A DNA stretch of 64,000 nucleotides from Phycisphaeraceae bacterium (GCA_019636655.1 JAHBXB010000006.1:62001-126000); one strand, 5' to 3'; positions 1 through 8,743 are shown, numbered from the stretch's first letter. Notes: generated from the sequence alone by a model not told the origin. Numbers and translations: made by a program.

Positions 1-202
1 TGCGGTGGTTCCTCCGATGGGGAATCCCGCCATTCTGGAAGCTCATAAACTCGATGTACGATGCCGGGAGCTTGAAGCCGAGTTCATGTTCCACCGCACG
101 GACCGATTCGCTGTCGAGCGGTCGGCCCACGTATTCCTCGAGTGCGTACTCGGAGTCCTCCCAGAACCCGGCAAAGTCGAAGTCGCCAAAGACGCCTGGC
201 AT
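1..202 (-). CDS. SMI1/KNR4 (SUKH) family protein, partial
   Basis: The N-terminal 67 residues of a gene running off the left edge. After an acidic start it carries a 'VRAVEHELGFKLPASY' stretch followed by 'NGGIP', the typical opening of the SUKH (SMI1/KNR4) fold. SUKH proteins are small, often immunity proteins against contact-dependent or polymorphic toxins, though many are stand-alone with unknown roles. Start: two in-frame ATGs lie at 208 and 202; a GGAGAG sits 6 nt before the one at 202 and directly abuts the other, so 202 is chosen. It is the last of three minus-strand genes (dioxygenase, alkylation repair protein, this), 62 nt after its neighbour. No toxin gene is visible nearby, so an immunity role is not supported here. 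Confidence 0.7.
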   Translation of the reverse strand, partial: MPGVFGDFDFAGFWEDSEYALEEYVGRPLDSESVRAVEHELGFKLPASYIEFMSFQNGGIPHRRNHR

Positions 203-264
203 GATCATCTCTCCGGTACGTCATCCGGACCCAATGGGTGGCGGGGTCCTCAGACCGCTTTCCG

Positions 265-1050
265 CTAGCAGCGTAACCGCATCGGTTCGCGGGAACGCTC
301 GTGGGCGGCGGGGCCCTCGAAGCCCTTGGCTTTCGAGTGTGCCCAGCATTTCTCGATGTACGCCGCGGCATCCGGGGTTTTGCAGTCTGTGTCGCCGTGG
401 TCGACATCGACCGTGCCGATCCGTTTGGCGGCGGCCAGTGCCGCCTTGCGAAGCGTGGCGCTGCGGCAGCCGATGGAAATGAGCGCCTGATTCATGAGGT
501 AGCGGTGCGCGTTGGGCGCGGAGTGGATGCTCTTCTCGATCTGCGCGAGGCGCTCCGCGAACCAGGACTCCGCGGTCGATTCATCGATCATCGCCATCGC
601 GCCGACGAGAGACCAGGCGGCGGATCGCGTCGATTCGTTCGAAGCGGCGAGCCACTTGTCGGCCTTGGCACGGGCGTGCGGACTCTCGGCTGCCAGGTAT
701 CCGACGTAGCCCGCCCAGTTGCGGGCGATTGGTGTGGCGGCCCAGCGGTCGAGTTCACGAGAGGAGATGCTCGCGGGGTCGGCGATCTTGGCCGCGAGGT
801 TGCGGGCGTCGAAGTTCCCCGTGTCCCACAGGGACTCCGCCAGTTCCTGGTCCACGCCGATCCGCTTGCGGAGGGTCTTCAGGGTGGCGAAACTGACGCC
901 GAACATGGGGTCCGCGACGCCGTGCCGGGCGTAAGTCTTGCGAGTCTGCGCCGAACCGGCTTTCTCCAGGGCGCTCATCGCGTCCTGGAGGGTCATTCGA
1001 GTTGCTGGAGTGTTCGAAGGCTTCCTGGGTGCACGCTTCGTTGTGGGCAT
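265..1050 (-). CDS. DNA alkylation repair family protein (AlkD-like HEAT repeats)
   Basis: A 261-residue all-helical protein resembling the DNA alkylation repair (AlkC/AlkD-type) family, whose members remove N3/N7-alkylated purines with a HEAT-like superhelix. After a basic, Thr/Pro-rich 25-residue lead, helices follow from 'MTLQDAMSALEKAGS'; typical blocks are 'FGVSFATLKTLRKRIG', 'RNLAAKIADP', 'RNWAGYVGYLAAESP' and 'RSAAWSLVGAMAM'. The annotated reading frame extends far upstream, but an ATG at 1050 has GGAGG 7 nt before it and gives a protein of family length. It lies 38 nt downstream of the 3-hydroxyanthranilate dioxygenase on the same strand and may be co-transcribed. Family assignment is fairly firm; glycosylase activity is an inference. 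Confidence 0.75.
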   Translation of the reverse strand: MPTTKRAPRKPSNTPATRMTLQDAMSALEKAGSAQTRKTYARHGVADPMFGVSFATLKTLRKRIGVDQELAESLWDTGNFDARNLAAKIADPASISSRELDRWAATPIARNWAGYVGYLAAESPHARAKADKWLAASNESTRSAAWSLVGAMAMIDESTAESWFAERLAQIEKSIHSAPNAHRYLMNQALISIGCRSATLRKAALAAAKRIGTVDVDHGDTDCKTPDAAAYIEKCWAHSKAKGFEGPAAHERSREPMRLRC

Positions 1051-1088
1051 GGGGTTGCCTCCGTGTAGGCGGGCTTCGCCGCGTGGGG

Positions 1089-1718
1089 CTACCAGCGAGA
1101 TGTCATGGCAGCGCGCCGCGGGGTCTTGCGGGCCGTCTTGCCCACCGCGCGGATCTTGCCGCCCTTGAGGGCGACGGCGCCGGCTCGTTCGATGACGTGG
1201 CCGCACTTCTTGCAGGTGCGGTGCTTCGCCGGGCCATCCCAGAACTTGTGCATGATGACGGCGAGGTCCTCGTCGATCTTCTTGAGCCGCCAGCGGACCT
1301 CGTGAACGAGGGTGTCGCAGGAGGGGCAGTACCACTGGAGGCCGTCGAGGCCCCCCTTGCCGGCGACCTTCGGCCGCGGAAACTCGACGATCAGGCCGAT
1401 AGTGCCGGCGGGGCGCTGCGGGCGGTGGGGGACCCAGCGGGGGAGGAGGAAGAGTTCGCCCTCCTTGACGACGACGTCGCGCGGCGGGCTGCCGTCGAGG
1501 GGGCGGATGCGGACGGCGATGTCGCCCTTGAGTTGGTAGAAGAGTTCCTCGGTGGGGTTGACGTGGAAGTCGTTGCGGGTGTTGGGGCCGCCGGAGACGA
1601 AGAGGATGACGTCGTTCGAGTCGGTGAAGAGCTGCTTGTTGGAGACGGGGGGCTTGAGGTTGGCCCGGTTCTGGTGGATCCATTTCTGGAGGTTGAGAAT
1701 GGGGAGTCTGGTGGGCAT
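1089..1718 (-). CDS. nbaC: 3-hydroxyanthranilate 3,4-dioxygenase
   Basis: A 209-residue cupin that opens the ring of 3-hydroxyanthranilate to 2-amino-3-carboxymuconate semialdehyde, a cytosolic step of the kynurenine pathway. The Fe(II) ligands of the family are visible as His52 and Glu58 ('FHVNPTEE') and His98 ('WVPHRPQRP'). The C-terminal rubredoxin-like metal site of the bacterial/fungal type is complete: C131-P-S-C134 and C169-K-K-C172. A basic tail of about 25 residues follows. Start: ATG at 1718 has GGAG 7 nt upstream; an in-frame ATG at 1754 lacks a good site. The rest of the pathway (kynU, kmo, kynB, deaminase, dehydrogenase) lies at 23.8-29.3 kb, so the pathway is split over two places in this window. 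Confidence 0.93.
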   Translation of the reverse strand: MPTRLPILNLQKWIHQNRANLKPPVSNKQLFTDSNDVILFVSGGPNTRNDFHVNPTEELFYQLKGDIAVRIRPLDGSPPRDVVVKEGELFLLPRWVPHRPQRPAGTIGLIVEFPRPKVAGKGGLDGLQWYCPSCDTLVHEVRWRLKKIDEDLAVIMHKFWDGPAKHRTCKKCGHVIERAGAVALKGGKIRAVGKTARKTPRRAAMTSRW

Positions 1719-1844
1719 GAGCGGGCTCCGGGCGGGGTGATCGGTCCGGGTCATTAGATCGCGCCTCCGGCCGCGGGGCAAGGAGCGTGATGAAGTCGTC
1801 GTGGCGGGAGTTGCTCCGGCGCTTGGGATGATGGACAATCGAGC

Positions 1845-2750
1845 ATGACCACCGGCACACCGCGCATAGCGCTCGAGACCACCCTGCTGCTCCACGGCGT
1901 TCCGCGCGAGGCGGCGATGCCGCTGGCGGCGGCGCTGCGGGGGATCGTGCGGGAGAACGGGGCGGAGGCGGCGCTGGTGGGGGTGATCAGGGGCGAGCCG
2001 ACGGTGGGGGTGAGCGATGAACAGTTGCAGGGGATGCTCGATGAGGTCGCGGCGGCGGGGGCGGACGGGGTTGGGGTGCCCAAGCTCAATACGTCGAACA
2101 TCGGGGTGGCGATGCACCGGGGGCTGACGGGGGCGACGACGGTCTCGACGACGATGGAGATCGCCGCGGCGCGGGGCGTGATGACGTTTGCGACCGGGGG
2201 GCTTGGGGGGGTGCACAAGGGGTACGGGGTGACGCTGGACATCTCGGCGGACCTGGCGGCGTTCACGCGGTTTCCGGTCGCGGTGGTGACGGCGGGGGTG
2301 AAGTCGATCCTGGATGTCGCGGCGACGCGCGAGGCGCTGGAGGCGCTGGGTGTGCCGGTCATCGGGTTCCGGACGGACTGGTTCCCGGCGTTCTACCTGA
2401 GGAAGACGGACCCGCTGATCGCGGTGGATGCAAGGTTCGACGACGCCGCGGAGCTCGGGCGCTTCGCGAGGCGGGAGATCCACAGGACCGGGCGGGGGAT
2501 GGTGATCGTGAACCCGATCCCCGAGGGGCAGGAGATCGCGCCGGCGCAGTGGGACCAGTGGCTGAGCACCTCGATGAAGCGGGCGCTCGCGGCGGGGGTG
2601 ATGGGGCGCGCAGTGACGCCGTTCGTGCTCAAGACGCTGCACGAGGTTTCGGAGGGGGTTACGCTGCGGGCGAACGTTGACCTGGTCAAGAGCAACGCGG
2701 CGGTGGCGGCGCAGGTGGCGCGGGCGATGCTCGCGGAGCGCGCGGGGTAG
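1845..2750 (+). CDS. psuG: Pseudouridine-5'-phosphate glycosidase
   Basis: A 301-residue enzyme that cleaves the C-glycosidic bond of pseudouridine 5'-phosphate to uracil and ribose 5-phosphate (reversible), used in pseudouridine breakdown. The whole family pattern is present: 'ALETTLLLHGVP' with Glu11, 'IRENGAEAALVGVIRGEPTVG', 'GATTVSTTMEIAAARGV', 'TGGLGGVHKG', 'DISADL' with the metal-site Asp136, 'VTAGVKSILD' with Lys153, 'VIGFRTDWFPAFY' and 'ANVDLVKSNA'. Length matches the family. It is divergent from the 3-hydroxyanthranilate dioxygenase. No pseudouridine kinase (psuK) is next to it. Confidence 0.95.
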   Translation: MTTGTPRIALETTLLLHGVPREAAMPLAAALRGIVRENGAEAALVGVIRGEPTVGVSDEQLQGMLDEVAAAGADGVGVPKLNTSNIGVAMHRGLTGATTVSTTMEIAAARGVMTFATGGLGGVHKGYGVTLDISADLAAFTRFPVAVVTAGVKSILDVAATREALEALGVPVIGFRTDWFPAFYLRKTDPLIAVDARFDDAAELGRFARREIHRTGRGMVIVNPIPEGQEIAPAQWDQWLSTSMKRALAAGVMGRAVTPFVLKTLHEVSEGVTLRANVDLVKSNAAVAAQVARAMLAERAG

Positions 2751-2864
2751 TTGGGACCGTGGTGATCGGTCGTTGTTCGAAGAATCGGCGGATTGGGCGG
2801 GGTTTGGGCGTGATCGCCGAACCATTGAAACCGGTGGGGTGTAGTTCCAAAGAAGGTCTACACC

Positions 2865-3605
2865 ATGATCGACATCACTCCGCTCATTCTGATCGGGACG
2901 GGTTTGGCCCTCGGCGGTCTGGGGGTGTGGTTCGTCACGCGGAAGTTCCGCGGCTGGAGCGGCTCGCGCCGCCGGCAGGAGCGCATCGTCACGCAGACCA
3001 TTGCGGAACGGGTGCGCGCAGTGGGCAAGCTGGTGGCGCTGGAGGTGTTCGCGAAGGAGATCGCGACCGCGACGACCGGCTGGGCGTGGCTGCCGCCGCT
3101 GCTGCTGAGCCAGGCCCGCCTGGCGATGATCTTCAACTTCGAGAAGCAGTACTTCGTCGACCTGTCGCGCGTGCGGACCGAGGACGTTGAGCGCCTGGAG
3201 CCGGAGGTGGCGGCGGGTGTGCCGACCGGGGGCGGGCGGTTCAGGGTGCGGCTGCCGAAGATCGAGGGGTCATTGCGGACGATTGACATCACGCCGTACG
3301 ACATCCAGAACGCACGGGTGCTCGGGTTGCTGGACGTGATCCCGATGACGGCGGACCGGCAGCGCGACCTGATGAAGCGGGCCCAGGAGCAGGCCGCCGA
3401 GTTGTACAAGTCCAACGACGAGCGGTACCTGCGCGAGGCCAAGCTCAGCGCGGAGCGGCATCTCAAGTCGCTGATGGAGCTCTTTGGCGTTCGCGTCGAG
3501 GTGGTGTGGGACGAGGGCGTCCCGTTCGCGGCTCGGCTGTCGGGGGATGCGCCGGCGGAGCGGTCGGCTGACCGGGCGATCGAAGCGGCGAGCGCCGCGG
3601 CGTAG
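2865..3605 (+). CDS. DUF4230 domain-containing membrane-anchored protein
   Basis: A 246-residue protein with one N-terminal membrane segment (about residues 5-24, 'PLILIGTGLALGGLGVWFV') followed by a basic stretch and a soluble domain. The block 'VGKLVALEVFAKEIATATT' then 'ARLAMIFNFEKQYFVDLSRVR' and the later 'DVIPMTADRQRDLMKRAQEQAA' match the DUF4230 pattern, a family of unknown function. The charged tail (from about residue 165) is helical and could be coiled-coil. GAAGG lies 8 nt before the ATG. It precedes the ABC exporter operon by 199 nt with a hairpin between, so it is probably a separate unit. Function unknown. Confidence 0.7.
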   Translation: MIDITPLILIGTGLALGGLGVWFVTRKFRGWSGSRRRQERIVTQTIAERVRAVGKLVALEVFAKEIATATTGWAWLPPLLLSQARLAMIFNFEKQYFVDLSRVRTEDVERLEPEVAAGVPTGGGRFRVRLPKIEGSLRTIDITPYDIQNARVLGLLDVIPMTADRQRDLMKRAQEQAAELYKSNDERYLREAKLSAERHLKSLMELFGVRVEVVWDEGVPFAARLSGDAPAERSADRAIEAASAAA

Positions 3606-3641
3606 CCCGGCAACGGGCACCTTCATTCCAAGTTGGCGTCG

Positions 3642-3663
3642 CCGCGGGCTTTTCGGCCCGCGG
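3642..3663 (+). terminator. Perfect hairpin between DUF4230 gene and ABC operon
   Basis: An 8-bp perfect inverted repeat (CCGCGGGC / GCCCGCGG) around a 6-nt TTTTCG loop, 36 nt after the DUF4230 stop codon. There is no run of T after it, so it is not a textbook intrinsic terminator; it may still act as a stop or as an RNA stabiliser. Confidence 0.35.
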
Positions 3664-3804
3664 TCGTGCACGTGACGGATCGTCCTCGGTGGCGCGTCCC
3701 GATGCGTGGTCGGGCTGCGCTTGCCGACCGGGGGTGGAGGGGGATACCAATCAGATCGCTGGTTTGCGGGTGAGTGTTCGGAGTCTGATCTGAGCAGAGC
3801 CACC

Positions 3805-4815
3805 ATGATCGACATTCGAAAGTTGACCAAGCGGTTCGGGCCCTTTGTCGCGGTGGACGGGGTTTCACTTCAGGTGCAGAGGGGCGAGGTGCTCGGGTTC
3901 CTGGGGCCTAACGGCGCCGGGAAATCCACGACGATGAAGATGGTGACCGGTTTCCTGACACCCACCAGCGGCACGGCCGTGGTGTGCGGGTTTGACGTCA
4001 CCGAGTCGCCGCTGGCAGTGAAGGAGAAGATTGGCTACCTGCCGGAGGGCGCGCCCGCGTACCCGGAGATGACGCCCGAGTCGTTCCTTCGGTTCGTGGC
4101 GGAGGTGCGCGGGCTCAAGGGGGCGGCGCGGGCCAAGCGGGTTGCCGAGGTGACCGACACGGTGCACCTGGAGGGGGTGATGCGGCAGCCGATCGAGACA
4201 CTGTCGAAGGGGTACAAGCGTCGGGTCGGGCTCGCCGCGGCAATCCTGCATGATCCGGATGTGCTGATCATGGATGAGCCGACGGACGGGCTGGACCCGA
4301 ACCAGAAGGCGGAGGTGCGGGGGTTGATTTCGGAGATGTCGCCGCGGAAGGCGATCCTGCTGTCGACGCACATCCTGGAGGAGGTGGAGGCGGTGTGCAC
4401 ACGGGCGGTAATCATCGCCCGCGGGCGCGTGGTGGCCGATGGGACGCCGGCGCAGTTGCAGGCGCGGTCGCGGTACCACAACGCGGTGGCGATGAGTGTC
4501 CGGGGCGGCGCGGCGGGGGCGATCACCAGCGAGTTGTCGCGAGTGGCTGGCGTGGCAGGGGTGCAGGAGATGACGGGGGAGCGGTCCGCGGCGGCCGGGA
4601 ACGGGACGGTTCGCGTGATCGTGTTCCCTCGTGATGGGAGGGCCATCCTGGGCGAGGTCAGCCAGGCGGCGAGGGTAAAGGGGTGGGAGGTGGACGAAAT
4701 CAGGGTCGAGACCGGGCGGCTCGACGAGGTGTTCCGATCGATCACCGGCGGGCCGGGCGGGGGCGGTGCCGAGTCGGGGAGCGGCGGCGGGGCTGTGAAG
4801 GGAGGCGGGCAATGA
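3805..4815 (+). CDS. ABC transporter ATP-binding protein (GldA-like)
   Basis: A 336-residue ATPase of the drug/Gld-type exporter class that drives the permease encoded next. Walker A is GPNGAGKS at residues 34-41, the signature LSKGYKRR at 133-140, Walker B VLIMDEPT at 153-160 and the switch His189 in 'STHI'. The C-terminal 100 residues form the accessory domain typical of such ATPases, ending in a Gly/Ser-rich tail. The ATG at 3805 is chosen over upstream in-frame starts because the homologous region begins with 'MIDIRKLTKRFG'. Its stop overlaps the start of the permease gene (ATGA at 4812-4815), indicating translational coupling. Confidence 0.92.
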   Translation: MIDIRKLTKRFGPFVAVDGVSLQVQRGEVLGFLGPNGAGKSTTMKMVTGFLTPTSGTAVVCGFDVTESPLAVKEKIGYLPEGAPAYPEMTPESFLRFVAEVRGLKGAARAKRVAEVTDTVHLEGVMRQPIETLSKGYKRRVGLAAAILHDPDVLIMDEPTDGLDPNQKAEVRGLISEMSPRKAILLSTHILEEVEAVCTRAVIIARGRVVADGTPAQLQARSRYHNAVAMSVRGGAAGAITSELSRVAGVAGVQEMTGERSAAAGNGTVRVIVFPRDGRAILGEVSQAARVKGWEVDEIRVETGRLDEVFRSITGGPGGGGAESGSGGGAVKGGGQ

Positions 4816-5558
4816 CCGGCGTGGCGCGCACGTGGGCGGTGTGCAAGCGGGAACTGGGCGGGTACTTCGTCACGCCGGTGGCGTACGTGTTCATCGTGAT
4901 CTTCCTGCTGGTGACGGGGATGTTCACCTTCTCCGGGGCGCTCGGGGCGTTCTTCGAGCGGGGGCAGGCGGACCTTTCGAGTTTCTTTGGGTTTCATCCG
5001 TGGCTGTACCTGTTCCTGATCCCGGCGGTGTCGATGCGGCTGTGGGCGGAGGAGCGCAAGCAGGGGACGCTGGAGCTGCTGCTGACGCTGCCGATCCCGC
5101 TGCCGGCCGCGGTAGCCGGGAAGTTCCTGGCGGCGTGGTTGTTCACGGCGGTGGCGTTGGCGCTGACGTTCCCGGTGTGGATCACGGTGAACTACCTCGG
5201 CAAGCCGGACAACGGCGTGATCGTGGCCGGGTACGTCGGCAGCCTCCTGATGGCGGGGGGGTACCTGGCGATCGGATCGTTCGTTTCGGCGATGACGCGG
5301 AACCAGGTGATCGCGTTCGTGATCACAGTGGTGGTCTGTTTCCTGTTCCTGATCGCGGGGTTCGACCCGGTGATGAGCGCCGTGACGGGGTGGGCTCCGC
5401 AGGCGGTGGTGGACGCGATCGCGTCGTTCTCGTTCCTGACGCGGTTCGACTCGATCAGCAAGGGAGTGATCGATGCGCGGGACCTGGTGTTCTTCGTGTC
5501 GCTGATGACGGTGTTCCTGATCGGGACGGCGGTCGTGGTCGAGTCGAAGAAGTCGTAG
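4812..5558 (+). CDS. ABC-2 type permease (GldF-like)
   Basis: A 248-residue integral membrane protein with about six hydrophobic segments. It starts 'VCKRELGGYFVTPVAYVFI', and the first loop carries 'MRLWAEERKQGTLELLLTLPI', the hallmark of GldF/NosY-like ABC-2 permeases. It partners the ATPase upstream, with which it overlaps by 4 nt, and the GldG-like protein 18 nt downstream. In Bacteroidetes the homologous GldA-GldF-GldG set is needed for gliding and secretion, but related sets are widespread in non-gliding bacteria. The substrate here cannot be read from sequence. Confidence 0.88.
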   Translation: MTGVARTWAVCKRELGGYFVTPVAYVFIVIFLLVTGMFTFSGALGAFFERGQADLSSFFGFHPWLYLFLIPAVSMRLWAEERKQGTLELLLTLPIPLPAAVAGKFLAAWLFTAVALALTFPVWITVNYLGKPDNGVIVAGYVGSLLMAGGYLAIGSFVSAMTRNQVIAFVITVVVCFLFLIAGFDPVMSAVTGWAPQAVVDAIASFSFLTRFDSISKGVIDARDLVFFVSLMTVFLIGTAVVVESKKS

Positions 5559-5576
5559 AGGAAGGGGCGTGAGGCC

Positions 5577-7523
5577 ATGAGCAAGGGACTTGTGTCGCTC
5601 ATCGTGCTCGCCGTGCTGGCGGTGCTCTTCGTCGGCGTGAACGTGCTCGCGGGGGCGGGGCTGCGGTCCACGCGGATCGATCTGACGCAGGGCAAGCTCT
5701 ACACGCTCGCCCCCGGGTCGCGTGCGATTGCCTCCAAACTGGACGAGCCGATCACCCTCACGCTGTACTACTCGGAGAAGACGGCCAACGAACTGCCCGC
5801 GCCGTACAAGGCGTACGCCGCCCGGGTCAAGGAGGTCCTGCGCGAGTTCGTGAGCGCCTCGAAGGGGAAGATCAGGCTCGAGGTGGTCAGTCCGGACGCC
5901 TCCCCGGAGGCGGAGGACAAGGCCGCTGAGGCGGGGCTGATGGGCGCCGAGACGGGGCGGCCCGGGAGCGACCGCTTCTATTTCGGACTCGTCGGGCGCA
6001 ACGCCACGGACCGCACCGAGACCGTGCCGTTCTTCCGGCCGGACCGGGAGCAGTTCCTGGAATACGAGATCACGCGGCTGGTGTACCTGCTGTCGGACCC
6101 GGCAAAGAAGACGGTCGGGCTGATGACGTGGCTGCCGGTGGAGGGGATGCAGGCCAACCCGATGACGCGCGGCCAGGGGATGCCGCCGTGGCAGATCGTC
6201 CGACAGATGCGGGAGTTCTTCGATGTGAAGTCGGTGCCGAGCGACGCCGCGGAGATCCCGGCGGATGTGCAGGTGCTCATGATCATCCACCCCAAGGCGA
6301 TGAGCGAGGCGACGCAGTACGCCGTCGATCAGTTCGTGATGAGGGGCGGCCGGGTGCTCCTGTTCGTGGATCCGCTCTGCGTCGTCGATGTGCCGCCCGG
6401 GATCAACCCGATGCAGGCGATGGGGATCCCCAAGTCGTCCAACCTGCCGGCACTGATGGAGGCGTGGGGCCTGGAGATGGAGCCGCAACGGGTCGCGGCG
6501 GACCTTGGATCGGCGCTGCAGGTCAGCGCCGGGGCGCACTTCGTGGCATGGATCGGCCTTGGACCCGAGAATATGGACGCGTCCGATCCGGTGACGGGCC
6601 AGCTCAAGTCGCTCAACATGGCCGCCGCGGGGGTGCTCAAGGCGAAGGACGGCGCGGGCTCGCAGTTCACGCCGCTGGTGCGGACGAGTTCGGACGCGGC
6701 GCCGATGGATGTGCAGGCGGTCGAAACGGCGTTGATGGAGCGTGATGGGCCCAAGACGCTGCTGAGCCAGTTCGTTTCGGGGGGCAAGCCGCTGGCCGTC
6801 GCCGCGAGAGTCACCGGGAAGTTCAAGACCGCCTTCCCCGGCGGACGTCCCGCCCAACCGCCCCCGAAGGAGGGCGAGGCGCCCAATCCGCCGCCGGCCG
6901 GGGGAACACACCTGAGCGAGTGCTCCGAGCCGGCGAGCATCATCGTCGTGGCGGATTGCGACATGCTCTCGGATGGCTTCTGGTCCCAGGAGGAGCGGAT
7001 CGGCAACATGCTGATCGGCTACACGAAACTCGCCGACAACGGCGACCTGGTGATCGGGGCCCTCGACAACCTCTCGGGTTCGAGCGACCTGATCGGGGTG
7101 CGGGCGCGGGGCCGCTCTGCGAGGCCGTTCGACCGCGTAAAGGAGATCCAGAAACAGGCCGAGCAGGAGTACCAGCAGAAGGAGGCGGAACTCCAGACCA
7201 AGCTGCGGGAGACCGAGCAGCGCATCACCGAACTGCAGCGCCAGCGGCCCGACGGCAGCCAGGCGCTGCTGCTGACGCCGCAGCAGCAGGCCGAGATCGA
7301 GAAGTACCGTGTCCAGGCGGTGGAGACCCGCAAGGAACTCCGCAATGTCCGGCACCAGATGCGCAAGGACATCGAGGGGCTCGGGACGCGGCTGAAGGTG
7401 CTGAACATCGCGCTGGTCCCGGCACTGGTCGGGTGCGCCGCGATCGGGCTGAGCCTGTGGCGGGTGCAGCGGCGGCGGGTGGACCGCCGTCGCGATGAGG
7501 GAAGGCCCGAGGCGCGGACCTGA
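5577..7523 (+). CDS. GldG-family ABC transporter auxiliary protein
   Basis: A 648-residue protein with an N-terminal membrane segment (about 5-27), a large extracytoplasmic region of the GldG/IFT52-like kind, and a second membrane segment near the C-terminus (about 610-630). 'RIDLTQGKLYTLAPGSRAIASKLDEPITLTLYYS' is the diagnostic N-terminal pattern of this family. Residues about 518-590 are a charged, Gln/Glu-rich coiled coil ('EQEYQQKEAELQTKLRETEQ'). GGAAGGGG precedes the ATG. It sits between the permease and the DUF4340 gene, an order seen in many bacteria, and likely forms part of the same membrane complex. The substrate is unknown. Confidence 0.85.
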   Translation: MSKGLVSLIVLAVLAVLFVGVNVLAGAGLRSTRIDLTQGKLYTLAPGSRAIASKLDEPITLTLYYSEKTANELPAPYKAYAARVKEVLREFVSASKGKIRLEVVSPDASPEAEDKAAEAGLMGAETGRPGSDRFYFGLVGRNATDRTETVPFFRPDREQFLEYEITRLVYLLSDPAKKTVGLMTWLPVEGMQANPMTRGQGMPPWQIVRQMREFFDVKSVPSDAAEIPADVQVLMIIHPKAMSEATQYAVDQFVMRGGRVLLFVDPLCVVDVPPGINPMQAMGIPKSSNLPALMEAWGLEMEPQRVAADLGSALQVSAGAHFVAWIGLGPENMDASDPVTGQLKSLNMAAAGVLKAKDGAGSQFTPLVRTSSDAAPMDVQAVETALMERDGPKTLLSQFVSGGKPLAVAARVTGKFKTAFPGGRPAQPPPKEGEAPNPPPAGGTHLSECSEPASIIVVADCDMLSDGFWSQEERIGNMLIGYTKLADNGDLVIGALDNLSGSSDLIGVRARGRSARPFDRVKEIQKQAEQEYQQKEAELQTKLRETEQRITELQRQRPDGSQALLLTPQQQAEIEKYRVQAVETRKELRNVRHQMRKDIEGLGTRLKVLNIALVPALVGCAAIGLSLWRVQRRRVDRRRDEGRPEART

Positions 7524-7543
7524 GCCCGCGGGAGAACCTTGAG

Positions 7544-8743
7544 ATGAAGAACTCCAACGTGCTGGTGCTGGCGGGGGTGGCGGCGGCGGTCGTGGTCGCG
7601 GCGGTGGTCGTGACCCGCAGTGCACGCGAGGAAACAGCGGTCCACCGGGATGAGAGCGCCAGGCTGTTCCCGGCGCTGGGGGATCGGATCAACGACGTCG
7701 CGTCGGTCACGATCAGGCGAGCCGGAAAGGAGTGGACCGTCGCTCGAAAGGACGGCTCCTGGGGACTCTCGGAACGCAACGGCTATCCGGTGCAGTTCGA
7801 GGCGCTCAAGGCGACGCTCGTGGGAATGGCGGACCTCCGGCCTGTGGAGCCCAAGACCAGCAAGCCCGAGTCCTATTCAAAGATCGGCGTGCAGGACCCG
7901 GGCGCGGAGCCCGCGACCGAAGCGGCCGCGGCGGCGGGCGGCGCGCTGATCACTCTCCGCGACGACAAGGGGCAGGAACTGGCCTCGCTGATCGTCGGTA
8001 CTGCCAAGTTTGGCCAGGTGCCGGAGGTCTTTGTGCGCAAGGCCGGGGAGGCGCAGTCGTGGCTCGCGCAGGGCAGCGTTGATGTTCCGAGCGAGCCGAT
8101 GGCATGGGTCGACCGGCAGATCATGAACGTGTCGCGCGAACGGGTTCACACTGCGAGCGTGCAGCATCCCGATGGCGAGCGGCTCTCGGTCTCGCGGAGC
8201 AAGCCCGAGACGCCCGTGTTCGGGGTCGATGACGTCCCGCAGGGGCGGGACCTGACCAGCCCGTCGATCGGGGAGAACCTCGGCGGCGCGATCACCTATC
8301 TCACCCTCGCCGATGTGCAGCCGGCGACCGCGGTCGACATGGAGTCCAATCCCGGCCCGGCGTCGGAGTTCAGGACGTTCGACGGGCTCGTGGTCAAGGT
8401 CGCTACGACGAACAAGGACGGCCGGACCTGGGCGACGTTCTGGGCGGGCTTCGACCCCGCGGCGCGAACACCCGAGGCCGACGCCACGGATGCCGTGCCC
8501 GAGCCGACACCGGCGGACCAGCCGCCGCCGGACGACCGCGCCCGCAAGGCGCTCAGGCCGGTGGACGAGGTGAAGAAGGAGGCCGAACAACTCAACGCCA
8601 AGCTCTCGGGCTGGGTGTTTGAACTGCCCGACTACAAGGCCGCGGTGCTGACGCCGCGGATGGAGAAGTGGCTCAAGCCGACTGCTCCGCCGCCCGCCGC
8701 ATCGGAGCCGCCGACGCCGTTGGCGCCGACACCGGGCGGTTGA
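7544..8743 (+). CDS. DUF4340 domain-containing protein
   Basis: A 399-residue protein anchored by one N-terminal membrane helix (about residues 4-23) with an extracytoplasmic region carrying 'SVTIRRAGKEWTVARKDGSWGLSERNGYPV', the repeating beta-strand pattern of DUF4340. The C-terminus is Pro/Ala-rich. DUF4340 genes are typically the last gene of GldA/F/G-type ABC operons, as here (20 nt after the GldG-like gene). They presumably act as a periplasmic component of that exporter. The molecular role is not established. Confidence 0.8.
   Translation: MKNSNVLVLAGVAAAVVVAAVVVTRSAREETAVHRDESARLFPALGDRINDVASVTIRRAGKEWTVARKDGSWGLSERNGYPVQFEALKATLVGMADLRPVEPKTSKPESYSKIGVQDPGAEPATEAAAAAGGALITLRDDKGQELASLIVGTAKFGQVPEVFVRKAGEAQSWLAQGSVDVPSEPMAWVDRQIMNVSRERVHTASVQHPDGERLSVSRSKPETPVFGVDDVPQGRDLTSPSIGENLGGAITYLTLADVQPATAVDMESNPGPASEFRTFDGLVVKVATTNKDGRTWATFWAGFDPAARTPEADATDAVPEPTPADQPPPDDRARKALRPVDEVKKEAEQLNAKLSGWVFELPDYKAAVLTPRMEKWLKPTAPPPAASEPPTPLAPTPGG

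Noticed and set aside
1-202. SUKH protein as part of a toxin-immunity locus
   Set aside because: No toxin, secretion or polymorphic-toxin gene is visible nearby; the upstream genes are metabolic and repair genes, and the rest of the gene lies outside the window.
84-1860. Long minus-strand open frames covering 84-407 and 265-1860
   Set aside because: The first is a shadow of the SUKH gene in another frame. In the second, only the part from 1050 downward is protein-like; the upstream Arg/Pro-rich part is off-frame translation of the dioxygenase gene.
4035-7625. A 1196-residue minus-strand open frame
   Set aside because: Arg/His/Pro-rich with no domain, opposite four well-supported ABC operon genes; a high-GC antisense artefact.
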